A stretch of DNA of 63,066 nucleotides from Acidobacteriota bacterium (GTDB lineage Bacteria; Acidobacteriota; Blastocatellia; RBC074), in NCBI GenBank assembly GCA_016196035.1, contig JACPYM010000018.1, forward strand, positions 1 to 63,066, in the 5' to 3' direction. The position numbers and the translations under genes are program-made. The notes beneath the pieces were generated by a model. It was not told the origin of the DNA. It saw only the letters and a list, made by a program, of their open reading frames with translations, and made no database searches. This document shows positions 17,294 through 25,106 of this stretch, in pieces. Each line of letters starts with the position of its first letter. Position 1 is the first letter of the stretch.

Positions 17294-17543
17294 CTGGAAA
17301 CGCATAAAGGCGACGAAGGATAAAGACATTGATTTTTCGGACAACCCGGAATTGACACCGGCAATGTTTGCGCGGGCAGTGGTCAGACGCGGCCTCAAAC
17401 CCATCTCACGCAAGACGCAATTAACACTGCGCGTAGACGACGATGTATTGGATTGGTTTCGGCTACAGGGACGCGGCTACCAGACACAGATTAACGCGCT
17501 GTTGCGGGCTTATATGGAAGCGCATAAGCAGGACGTGGCTTAA
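17256..17543 (+). CDS. brnA: BrnA-family antitoxin
   Basis: The ATG at 17256 lies within the end of brnT, the normal arrangement for the pair. The 95-residue product has a basic N-terminus that would bind the toxin and a C-terminal ribbon-helix-helix (LTLRVDDDVLDWFRLQGRGY, then QINALLRAYMEAH) that would bind the operon promoter. Family knowledge says BrnA represses brnTA together with BrnT. An upstream in-frame start at 17136 would read inside brnT and is rejected. Confidence 0.92.
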   Translation: MKKRVTSTKSQTDWKRIKATKDKDIDFSDNPELTPAMFARAVVRRGLKPISRKTQLTLRVDDDVLDWFRLQGRGYQTQINALLRAYMEAHKQDVA

Positions 17544-17548
17544 TCTAA

Positions 17549-17815
17549 ATTCAACCGGCGGATGCGTCGGATACGCTGCCCGCTGGACAGCGCTTTCAAG
17601 ACGTGTGTGAGTTGAAACGCCTGCTACTCAAAGACGAACGGCAAATCGCGTGCAACCTGACCACTCAACTCATTGTCTTTGCGACCGGCGCGCCAGTGCA
17701 ATTCAGCGACCGTCCGCAAGTCGAAGCGCTGCTGGAGCGCGCGGCCAGCAAAAGCTATGGCGTGAAAACGCTGCTTCAGTTGCTGAGCCAGAGCGGATTG
17801 TTTCGGCATAAGTGA
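17549..17815 (+). pseudogene. duplicated 3' fragment of a DUF1592 gene
   Basis: These 267 bases align without gaps to the last 267 bases of the gene at 14336-16954 (16688-16954) and use the same frame through to the stop. The first 60 bases differ at many third positions and some residues (for example ASGSLPDGQ versus ASDTLPAGQ), while the rest is nearly identical. No start codon or upstream part exists, so it is a remnant. It follows brnA by five bases. Together the two copies form a direct repeat flanking brnTA. Confidence 0.9.
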
Positions 17816-17817
17816 CT

Positions 17818-18693
17818 TCAACCACGCTCCAATAACATCAGCCCGCCACACTCCAACCATTCCGCCAAAATCTCTTGCGCTTGCGGCGCTTTGACGCCGG
17901 TCATGGCGGCGCGTGTGAGCAGGCTGCGGATTTCCGCCGGACGTTTCGCTTCGCCCAACACGCCCCAAGTCGGTTTATCAATGTGCGTGAGGGTGATGCC
18001 CGTCGCGCCGGGGCTGAAGAGCAGATACAACTTGCGTTTGGGTTCGACGGCGGGCAATTGCGGCAAACGCGGCGCGTCGTCACAGAGCGCCATTGCGGGC
18101 ATCAGGCTCAATTCAAACAAGTATTGTTCGACGGTTTGAATCGCTTCGATCACATTGGCCTGGAAGCTGGCGACGCCGTAACCGGGCGCGAGGCGAATGT
18201 GTGCTCGGTCGTTAATCGTTGCCGGCAATTCACTGGGTTCGTAAGCGCCTTCGCGCGCCAGGGTGCGGCGGCAGGCGGCGACGGCGGCTTCGAGGCGCAC
18301 GATGTCGGTGATTTGCGGGGCGCGCCAGACGCCATTGCGGCAGCCGTCCAAGAGAAATTCGGAAAAGGACAGCGCCAACGAGCCGCGCTGTTGCACGGCT
18401 TGATGAAAGAACGCGCTGGAAAAGAATTGTTCGAGCGCGGCCAGCGAACGCGTTTCGGCGAGGATGATCGTGGTGGAGACTTTGAACTCTTCGGCCAGCG
18501 TGCGCAGCGTGCGTTTGCGGCGCAAAGCATCGTGCCGCCAGGCGCGGCGGTCTACGGCCAAGAGTTGCGCGCGTTCGGCGGCGGTGAGTTCCAAACCTTG
18601 CAACGCCTGTTCGGGCGCGGCGTGCACGGCGGCGACAAAGGCTTCGTCCCAGAACATGCGCACGACCAGTTTTTGCAGCGTGTGATGACTCAT
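17818..18693 (-). CDS. partner protein of the MNIO enzyme
   Basis: This 291-residue protein starts four bases inside the end of the MNIO gene (ATGA overlap), which implies translational coupling. Its N-terminal third is a helical domain (LVVRMFWDEAFVAAVHAAPE to LRTLAEEF), with the look of the short helical domain found in LigA-like or Nif11-like leader regions. The rest is alpha/beta with few motifs (GVWRAPQITDIVRLEAAVAACRRTLA). MNIO enzymes of the DUF692 family need a partner protein that presents the substrate peptide; this gene occupies that position. I see no separate precursor peptide beside it. It could be the recruitment partner, or its helical N-terminus could itself be the target; both are inference. 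Confidence 0.75.
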   Translation of the reverse strand: MSHHTLQKLVVRMFWDEAFVAAVHAAPEQALQGLELTAAERAQLLAVDRRAWRHDALRRKRTLRTLAEEFKVSTTIILAETRSLAALEQFFSSAFFHQAVQQRGSLALSFSEFLLDGCRNGVWRAPQITDIVRLEAAVAACRRTLAREGAYEPSELPATINDRAHIRLAPGYGVASFQANVIEAIQTVEQYLFELSLMPAMALCDDAPRLPQLPAVEPKRKLYLLFSPGATGITLTHIDKPTWGVLGEAKRPAEIRSLLTRAAMTGVKAPQAQEILAEWLECGGLMLLERG

Positions 18694-19568
18694 TGCGCGG
18701 TGACTCCGGCTTGAACGGGGAACAGCGCGTTGAGCCGTTCAAAGTTGGCAATACAAGCTTCCGGCAGATTGTGTTCGCATTCAAAGACGATGGCTTTGAG
18801 GTTGGGCGCGCGCGGCACGACGTATTCCAAAATCTCCCATGTCGCCGGTAAGGGTTCAGGTGAATGGTTGTCTTCGATGTAAGCGTAGCCTTCGACTTCG
18901 GTGTAAGCGCCGCCCGCGACGTGCATTTCGATGATGCGGTCGAGCGGGAAATTGTCGAGCGCGGCGAGCGGCGACAGACCGCGCGTTTGTTGAAAGATGG
19001 CGAGGTGCGCGCAATCCAGCAAGACGCCGCAATCGGCCTGTTCAGCCACCAGCGCGAAATAATCGAGGATGTGCAACTCGCCCAGATAAATCACCGAGGG
19101 CGGATTTTCAGGCAGACAGAACAGGCCGGTTTCACTTTCAATCGTCTTGATGCTTGCGGCTGTTTCCAGCGCGGACTCGCGGCTCAAGATCGGCGGCAGC
19201 AACAGCCCGTGGCCGCGTTCGCGCGCGCCGAAATGCCAGCGGCCCGCATCGCCGCACAGCCAGGCCGCACCGATTTCGCGGGCGAACGTCTTGGTGCGCG
19301 TCAGCCAGTGTTGATCGAGGTCGGCTTGCTCTTCGAGATTGATGTCGAGGAAGTGATAGGTCGTCGCGCCGCCGTGCGCGGCCCAGCGCCGCACGCCGTC
19401 ATCAAGGCCGCGTTCGAGGTCGCCGCCGTATTCATAAAAATGCACCAGCGCCGGGTAATGCTCTTTCAGCCACGCGACGTCAATGCCTTTTGCGCCGCTG
19501 TTGAACTCGCCGGAAAGGCCGACGCCCAGGCGCGGCAGCCGCTGCACTCTGTTTGCGAATGTGCTCAT
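18690..19568 (-). CDS. MNIO (DUF692) multinuclear non-heme iron oxidative enzyme
   Basis: The 292-residue TIM-barrel protein carries the DUF692/MNIO signature: GVGLSGEF, LPENPP with Glu154, LDCAHL with Asp185 and His188, EMHVAGG with His216, and EDNHSPEPL with His234. These positions correspond to the iron ligands of family members such as MbnB and TglH. The enzymes modify cysteine residues of small ribosomal peptides in oxygen-dependent reactions. The gene is first in a two-gene operon with the partner at 17818-18693 and is expressed from a promoter that looks leaderless. The class is confident; the substrate is unknown because no precursor is evident nearby. Confidence 0.88.
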   Translation of the reverse strand: MSTFANRVQRLPRLGVGLSGEFNSGAKGIDVAWLKEHYPALVHFYEYGGDLERGLDDGVRRWAAHGGATTYHFLDINLEEQADLDQHWLTRTKTFAREIGAAWLCGDAGRWHFGARERGHGLLLPPILSRESALETAASIKTIESETGLFCLPENPPSVIYLGELHILDYFALVAEQADCGVLLDCAHLAIFQQTRGLSPLAALDNFPLDRIIEMHVAGGAYTEVEGYAYIEDNHSPEPLPATWEILEYVVPRAPNLKAIVFECEHNLPEACIANFERLNALFPVQAGVTAQ

Positions 19569-19575
19569 ACGCCGG

Positions 19576-19605
19576 ATTGTAGCGGACGGTGAAAGACAGG
19601 CTCAA
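19576..19605 (-). promoter_or_regulatory. promoter of the MNIO operon, leaderless
   Basis: On the minus strand TTGAGC, an 18-base spacer and TACAAT end seven bases before the MNIO ATG; no ribosome site exists between them. The same -10 hexamer and the same layout precede brnT. Confidence 0.65.
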
Positions 19606-19628
19606 GCGTCGCCCGCGCGGCCAGACAT

Positions 19629-19933
19629 TTGCCACAGAGGCACGGAGACACAGAGGAAGAAAAAGAGAGCGGAAGCTGATGTCGGGACACTTTTGGCAGC
19701 GCGGAAGATAGATACGCGGATGACGCGGATGCAGTGGATCGGCGCGGATCAACCAAAAGAAAAATCCGTAAAATCCGCATCATCCGCGTATCCAAGTTGC
19801 CTCGTTTTGAAGCGCTTGGGCGCATCTTTTCAAAAGCGTCCCTGACTTTAGGAATGGAAGAGGAAGAAAGAGGGGGTTGTTGCAATATCTCCATACCAAA
19901 TTTCCCTCTGTGTCTCCGTGCCTCTGTGGCAAA
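19629..19933. repeat. palindromic repeat (TTGCCACAGAGGCAC family G), copy 1
   Basis: Arms TTGCCACAGAGGCACGGAGA at 19629-19656 and its inverse at 19915-19933 bracket a second nested inverted pair (GATACGCGGATGACGCGGAT near 19711 and ATCATCCGCGTATCC near 19779). The outer word recurs inside the elements at 24948-25080 and 32851-33028. No gene is seen in the 462-base gap that holds it. Confidence 0.85.
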
Positions 19934-20031
19934 CCTGATTTGTGTGCATGCCGGCTGGCGATTCTGCTGGAACTGACTGAGAATGCGCCCGGCAATTCAC
20001 CACAACCACTTCACCAATCAAGGAGCAACCC

Positions 20032-20871
20032 ATGCATATCGGCGTATCCATGTTTGTCACCGAGTACACGATCCAACCGGCGGAGTTGGCGCGCGAATTG
20101 GAAGCGCGCGGCTTTGAATCACTCTGGCTGCCCGAACATACGCACATCCCGGCCAGCCGCCGCACGCCGTATCCCATCGGCGGCGATTTACCCAAAGAGT
20201 ATTGGCACACCTACGACCCCTTCATCGGTTTGATGGCGGCGGCGGCGGCGACCGAACGCTTGCGCCTCGGCACGGGCATTTGTCTGTTGATCGAACGCGA
20301 TCCGATCACGACGGCGAAAGAAGTCGCCACGCTGGATCGCCTGTCAAACGGGCGCTTCATCTTCGGCATCGGCGGCGGGTGGAATGCCGAAGAGATGGAA
20401 AATCACGGGACGGTTTACAAGACACGCTGGCGCTTGTTGCGCGAGCGCGTGCTGGCGATGAAAGAAATTTGGACGGAAGAGGAAGCCGAGTTTCACGGCG
20501 AGTTCGTCAACTTCGATAAAATCTGGGCGCACCCGAAACCGGTGCAGCGTCCGCATCCGCCGATCATTATGGGCGGCGACGGGCCGACGACGTTTGATCG
20601 CGTGATTGAATACTGCGACGGCTGGCTGCCGATTGCGTTTGCGGCGGGCAACCTGGCCGAGCGCATCGCGGTGCTCAAACAACGCGCGGAGGCGGCGGGC
20701 CGCGACCCCAACTCAATCAGCGTGACGGTTTCAGCCGTCAGACCGGCGCCCGGCATTGCCGAAGAATTGGCGCAAGCAGGCGCTGAGCGGGTGAATTTCT
20801 TCCTGCCCGCAGCGGGCCGCGAGACGGTGTTGCCGCTACTGGATCAGTATGCGGGCTGGGTTCATTCCTAG
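20032..20871 (+). CDS. LLM-class F420-dependent oxidoreductase
   Basis: CAAGGAGCAACCC precedes this ATG. The 279-residue luciferase-like TIM barrel has MHIGVSMFVTEYTI, LARELEARGFESLWLPEHTH, LRLGTGICLLIERDP, KEVATLDRLSNGRF and GIGGGWNAEEMENHG, all typical of the F420-dependent LLM subgroup (TIGR03619-like). It would transfer hydride between reduced deazaflavin F420 and an unknown substrate in the cytoplasm. It stands alone on the plus strand, bounded on both sides by palindromic repeats. The cofactor assignment rests on family likeness and not on a specific residue. Confidence 0.85.
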   Translation: MHIGVSMFVTEYTIQPAELARELEARGFESLWLPEHTHIPASRRTPYPIGGDLPKEYWHTYDPFIGLMAAAAATERLRLGTGICLLIERDPITTAKEVATLDRLSNGRFIFGIGGGWNAEEMENHGTVYKTRWRLLRERVLAMKEIWTEEEAEFHGEFVNFDKIWAHPKPVQRPHPPIIMGGDGPTTFDRVIEYCDGWLPIAFAAGNLAERIAVLKQRAEAAGRDPNSISVTVSAVRPAPGIAEELAQAGAERVNFFLPAAGRETVLPLLDQYAGWVHS

Positions 20872-20921
20872 TGGACGACTTCAAAAGTACTGCGCCTGCT
20901 TTCGGTGAGTATTTGTAACTG

Positions 20922-21444
20922 CTCAGCCCCTCTTCGCCGCGTAGCGGCGGCTGACTTTAGCCGTGGGTTTCAACCCACGGTGGATGTGGAAACAAGCCCG
21001 CGTCGCGTCAGCGACGCCTGAATTCAACCGTCGCTGACGCGACGCGGACCATGATGCCCTTCCTGTCCCGTGGGTTGAAACCTTGTCATTACCCAAACTT
21101 TGCACGAAACGTGTAGTCGGGTTTTCAGCCCGCGAAGGCGGGCGGCAGCATAAAGCCCAGGGTGTAGTGCACACGCGCGGAACCCTGGGAACATTGGCGA
21201 AAACCCGCACAGCCCGCGAAGGCGGGCGGCAGAGCGTGGAGAGCCAATCAATGTCTGTCGCCCGCGTTCGCGGGCTTGCGGCTTCAACTTGACGCTTTCC
21301 TGGGGTTCCGGCTGCGCCTTCACCCCAGGCTTTATGCTGCCGCCCGCGTTCGCGGGCTGAAATCATGCAAAGATTTGGGTAAGGACAAGGGGTTGAAACC
21401 CACGGCTAAAGTCAGCCGCCGCTACGCGGCGAAGAGGGGCTGAG
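20922..21444. repeat. 523-bp nested palindrome
   Basis: The outer arms 20922-20975 and 21391-21444 are perfect 54-base inverted copies. Within them lie further inverted pairs: CCTTGTCATTACCCAAA (21079 on) with TTTGGGTAAGGACAAGG, AAAGCCCGCGAAGGCGGGCGGCAG-type words against CTGCCGCCCGCGTTCGCGGG, and the short hairpins GCGTCGCGTCAGCGACGCC / CGTCGCTGACGCGACGC at 21000-21050. The whole block would fold into a branched cruciform. It holds no gene I can support. Confidence 0.92.
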
Positions 21445-21499
21445 TAGCGGCGTTCTCTCTTAGAGTTGCTAAAGCATTGGTTGGTTGGCAATGGCTTCA

Positions 21500-23722
21500 T
21501 CAGCGGAAAAGATCCGTGACATCCATTGAAAAGAAAAACGCGCCGCGCCCTTCGCGGGCGTGCGGTTGCGGATTGACGGCGTAACCCAGCGTCACATTGA
21601 AATTGACCAGCGTGAGCCGCATACCGCCGCCAATCCCGTAGCGCGTGCCAAATTTGTCAGGCCAGATGCGCGCGGCGTCGAAAATGAAAACCGGACTGAG
21701 CGAAATCAAATTCAATTCGTGCAGGAACGAATGCAAGACCGGCTCGACGGCTTTCAAATCCTCATCGGCCAGCGTTTGAGCCGCCTGCTCAGCTTCGGCA
21801 AACTGGGGGCCGCTGAGCTTTGTCACCAGCGCCGCTTGATGACTTTGCAGCGAGGTCTGAATCTGACGCACGTGCTCGACTGCCGCCGTCGCATTGGTTT
21901 GGCCTAGTCTTTCCGCGAGCGCGGTGAGGTGCCGCCGCAAGCGCGTGATGCTTGAACAATCTTCATCCGTCTTGCAGGTGTTGCTGTCGGCTTCCTTCAC
22001 CAGGCCGTCCAGCTTGCCCGGCAATTCGGACTGTTTTGCAAAGGTCTCGCCCAGGCTGAAGACATCATCCATCACGTCGTCCCGCGCATCCTGGAAGTTG
22101 TCGCGCAAATCGGCGGTGAGCGTATCCGTGGCCGGCAGCGTATCCAGCGCGGCGCTCAGCAGCTTCACGTCCTGTTCCAGCAAGAGCGCGTCAGCAATGA
22201 ACGCTTTGAAGGCGGGCACATCTTTTTTGCGTGCCGCCGTAAGGAACTTGCGCGTGTTCTCTTTCGAGGCATTCAAATTCTCAAAAAACTCTTTTTCCTG
22301 CGCCAATTCTCTCGGAATAATCGGATAGCCCCACACGGGCCGCGACACCGTCAGATTGACTGCGTAAAAGCTGGTGCCGCCGAACGGGCCGCGCGTGGCC
22401 GCCGCATTCAACCGGTTTTCCGGGATGCTGCGCACCAGCGGGCCGCCGCGAATACGCCAGTTATCGCCCGCGATGAAATCCTCCGCGCGATTGCCGCCGA
22501 AGAAGCGTTCGGCCACCGGCAGCTTGCCCAGGGTTTGAATTTTCCCGCCGCTGAATTGCAGCTCCAGGTCGAGCGGTTTATGGAAATCACCGTTATTCGG
22601 CTCGTCCTCTTTGGGCAGAAAGCGGGCGGCCAACGCCGCATCGGCGACGTGTTTGACAAAATCCACCGAGGCCGCCGCGCCATTCGTCCCGAGTTGCAAG
22701 CCGTAAGAACCAGCGAAGGAATAGCGCTTGCCGCGCGCCGTCGCGCCCACAAAAGTTTTGAGCGAGCCATAGCCGGAATTCGCCACATCGTTGCTGCCCG
22801 CAAGCGCCGCAGGCATGTTCGTTTGCTGGTTGCCGCCCGCGAGCGCGGCGCCGAAACGGACGACCACCTTTTGTTCGCCCAAGGGCTGGGTCGCGCCGAA
22901 AAGCTGGGCATAGAGCCGCCCTTCGCGGATGCGGTTGCTGCCCGCCGGCGTATCGGCGTGGTAATACCCCAGTCGGTATTCCAAATGATCCAAGCCGGAA
23001 ATTTGCGGATTGCGCGACCCCACCAATTCCAATTCCTGGGTATTGCCCGCCGTCGAACCGGTCGCGGTCAATTGCACGGCATCAAAAAATCCGCCCGGCG
23101 TGCGCAGCAGCATTTTGCCGCCGCCGAACCCACGCCGCGTGCGGTTGTATCCCGCCATTGGTTTGAAAAGGAACGCGCCTTTGGCCTGTTGCGTGCCCGC
23201 TGCGGTGGCGGGTTCGGCGATTTCTTCCGTTTTGGCTTCGAGCGAGTGACTCAGATAGGAATTGTAATCGGTCGTGAAAATCCGAAAGACCACGTCGAGT
23301 TGACCCGCTGGCCCCGCGTCGCAATGCTCGATTTGCCCGGTTACCACCAGCAGCCTGAAGCGCTGGTCGCCGCTGCTCTCGACAGCTTTCATACGCTGGC
23401 GCAGCAGTTCGTGCGCGGCATTGAACTGTTCGAGTGAAAAGACGCCGCCGGCTTGCAACGGCAGTTCCGGTTTATAAGCCGCCAGCGAATGCCGCACGGT
23501 AAACAGAAAATCCAGCGGACTGCGAATCTCGATCTTCCGCACCGTGAAATTGCCCTTGGCATAAAACGACGGATTCTCCGAGCAGGGCTGCGTCCCAGCC
23601 GCGCTGAGCGCGCCACAGCCAAGACACAACCAGATGCCGATGAGAACACAGTGGCGGACAGCATCCGGCCACGGCCAAAATGCGCTGCGCTTGTCAGCAA
23701 AGACAATTATCCTTTGAGGCAT
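21500..23722 (-). CDS. BamA/Omp85-like outer-membrane barrel protein with helical insert
   Basis: Start at 23722 chosen after AGGAAGAGAAAAG; it gives 740 residues with an N-terminal signal (VLIGIWLCLGCGALSAAG). After a POTRA-like segment (FTVRKIEIRSPLDFLFTVR) come barrel strands with Omp85 features (GFGGGKMLLRTPGG, LEYRLGYYHADTP, FFGGNRAEDFI), and the last strands read VFIFDAARIWP, GTRYGIGGGMRLTLVNFNVTLGYAVNP and FFFSMDVTDLFR, ending in an aromatic-rich strand. Between about residues 470 and 660 an unusual mostly helical insertion interrupts the barrel (ALLLEQDVKLLSAAL, LRRHLTALAERLGQ), which includes a Cys pair, CKTDEDC. It could export or insert a partner protein; no obvious substrate gene is adjacent. 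Confidence 0.75.
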   Translation of the reverse strand: MPQRIIVFADKRSAFWPWPDAVRHCVLIGIWLCLGCGALSAAGTQPCSENPSFYAKGNFTVRKIEIRSPLDFLFTVRHSLAAYKPELPLQAGGVFSLEQFNAAHELLRQRMKAVESSGDQRFRLLVVTGQIEHCDAGPAGQLDVVFRIFTTDYNSYLSHSLEAKTEEIAEPATAAGTQQAKGAFLFKPMAGYNRTRRGFGGGKMLLRTPGGFFDAVQLTATGSTAGNTQELELVGSRNPQISGLDHLEYRLGYYHADTPAGSNRIREGRLYAQLFGATQPLGEQKVVVRFGAALAGGNQQTNMPAALAGSNDVANSGYGSLKTFVGATARGKRYSFAGSYGLQLGTNGAAASVDFVKHVADAALAARFLPKEDEPNNGDFHKPLDLELQFSGGKIQTLGKLPVAERFFGGNRAEDFIAGDNWRIRGGPLVRSIPENRLNAAATRGPFGGTSFYAVNLTVSRPVWGYPIIPRELAQEKEFFENLNASKENTRKFLTAARKKDVPAFKAFIADALLLEQDVKLLSAALDTLPATDTLTADLRDNFQDARDDVMDDVFSLGETFAKQSELPGKLDGLVKEADSNTCKTDEDCSSITRLRRHLTALAERLGQTNATAAVEHVRQIQTSLQSHQAALVTKLSGPQFAEAEQAAQTLADEDLKAVEPVLHSFLHELNLISLSPVFIFDAARIWPDKFGTRYGIGGGMRLTLVNFNVTLGYAVNPQPHAREGRGAFFFSMDVTDLFR

Positions 23723-23784
23723 CTTTTCTCTTCCTTGCACAGGCTGGTGTCCTAGATCGGTTTCCATTTGCGTAGACAGCAGAG

Positions 23785-23902
23785 CGCCTGGCGTCGGGAC
23801 GGTACCGCGCGCGTGAGCAAGCGGCGCGTCACGTCTGGCATACTGGGACAACAGTGCAATTCTCCGCTTGCTCACGCGCGCGGTACCGTCCCGGCGTTAG
23901 GC
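23785..23902. repeat. palindromic repeat (GGTACCGCGCGCGTGAGC family H), copy 1
   Basis: Arms at 23785-23823 and 23863-23901 are inverted copies around GACGGTACCGCGCGCGTGAG. It covers the upstream region of the outer-membrane gene. A related element is at 50313-50402. Confidence 0.88.
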
Positions 23903-24036
23903 TTTTGCCCTATCCCGTAGTGAAAACCGATCTATGCTTCCATCAAGTTGCTTTGAAGGGCGCTACGAGGTCAGTACCGCGCCCGGCAAGAAGCGCAGCA
24001 CTGACCAACGCCCATTATTTCCAAGTTGCTGAGACA

Positions 24037-24402
24037 CTAGGCCGTGACACGCGACGAAATAATGGCTTGCGCGTCTGACTTCGCGCGTTTGGTGGAAACC
24101 TTCCCCTCTTTGTTTGCCTTCGCTGTGTCGGCGGCAATCAAGGCCTTACTCGTCTGTGCATCATCCAGCCCTTTCTTCGCCGTGGCTTCGGCTTTCGCGT
24201 GGTGTTCGACTTGAATGTCCACGTTCAGCGTGACGACCTCAGCAAAAGCGTCCGTCGTCTTTTTCCGCTCTTCCAATTTGAAGGTCATCTTCCACTCAAC
24301 CGTATCATCTGGCAGAGGGTTTTTGCTCAGCCCGATATTGATTTTGCGAAGCTGATCCTGGGTTACGACCATCAGGTCAACAGATAATTTTTTGACTGCC
24401 AT
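24037..24402 (-). CDS. small soluble protein, function unknown
   Basis: AAAGGAGACCCACAC before the ATG supports the gene. The 121-residue product has no signal or membrane helix. Its first 60 residues look like beta strands (KLSVDLMVVTQDQLRKINIG, TVEWKMTFKLEERKK, VVTLNVDIQVEHHA), followed by an Ala/Lys-rich helical tail (AKAEATAKKGLDDAQTSKALIAADTAKANKEGK) that could be coiled. I do not recognise a family. It is flanked by long gene-free repeats and shows no operon partner. Confidence 0.65.
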   Translation of the reverse strand: MAVKKLSVDLMVVTQDQLRKINIGLSKNPLPDDTVEWKMTFKLEERKKTTDAFAEVVTLNVDIQVEHHAKAEATAKKGLDDAQTSKALIAADTAKANKEGKVSTKRAKSDAQAIISSRVTA

Positions 24403-24947
24403 GTGTGGGTCTCCTTTAGTGATTCCTGCGGGCGAATCGGTTGATGCGAGGCGAAATCAACCAGCTTTGTTGGCAACTGACTAAGCAGCGCCAGTAACTC
24501 AACCGGCGAAATCGCCCCAGCTTAACAAGCGTACCCTCAGCTATTCTGATCAGGCTTGCAGGTGCCGGAGGGTTCAACACTTGCAGTAGTTGTTACAGCC
24601 CCGCCAGCTTCCTCAAATCGTCCAATGTGCTATTGAACCGATCCAAGCCCACCTGCTGGTTTCGGTTGCGGCGTTTTGCCACCGAGTGACCTTTTGATCC
24701 CTGCCTAATCATGCGTGTTCCGCCCAAGAAACCCGCCACAGGGCCGAAAAAAATGCAAGGAATTGCTGGGCACTATGAATTGGCTAGCCGGGAAAGGTTA
24801 GCTGATGCGGTAACGATGCCGACAAAAATCAAGCTGGTGTGCGGCACCAACAGCTAAAAGCCTGAACTGCCAAAGCACTTTCATTTCATCTACTGAAATT
24901 CTTACAGCAGATGCGAGACACATGTGGTGGAGCTATAGCATTCAAGA
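24403..24947. other. gene-free interval
   Basis: I see no gene and no clear repeat here. A 48-codon open frame at 24711-24857 (MRVPPKKPATGPKKMQGIAG) lacks a ribosome site and motif and is not called. Confidence 0.5.
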
Positions 24948-25080
24948 TAGAACTTACGCAGAAGCATTGCCACAGAGGCACGGAGTCACAGAGGTAAGCC
25001 TTAAACTTCCAGAAAATCTTCTCTCTCGCTCTGTGTCTCGGTGCCTCTGTGGCAATGCTTCCGGCTTTGCGTAAGTCCTA
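24948..25080. mobile_element. MITE-like element with AGGACTTACGCA ends, copy 1
   Basis: Terminal inverted repeats TAGAACTTACGCA and TGCGTAAGTCCTA bracket inverted TTGCCACAGAGGCACGGAG/CTCGGTGCCTCTGTGGCAA arms. No coding capacity. A second copy with the same ends is at 32851-33028. Confidence 0.75.
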
Positions 25081-25106
25081 ATCTTCCTGCCCCCACGGTC
25101 ATTCAG

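Noticed and set aside
24711-24857. 48-codon open frame (MRVPPKKPATGPKKMQGIAG...)
   Set aside because: No ribosome site or partner; too short to support as a gene.
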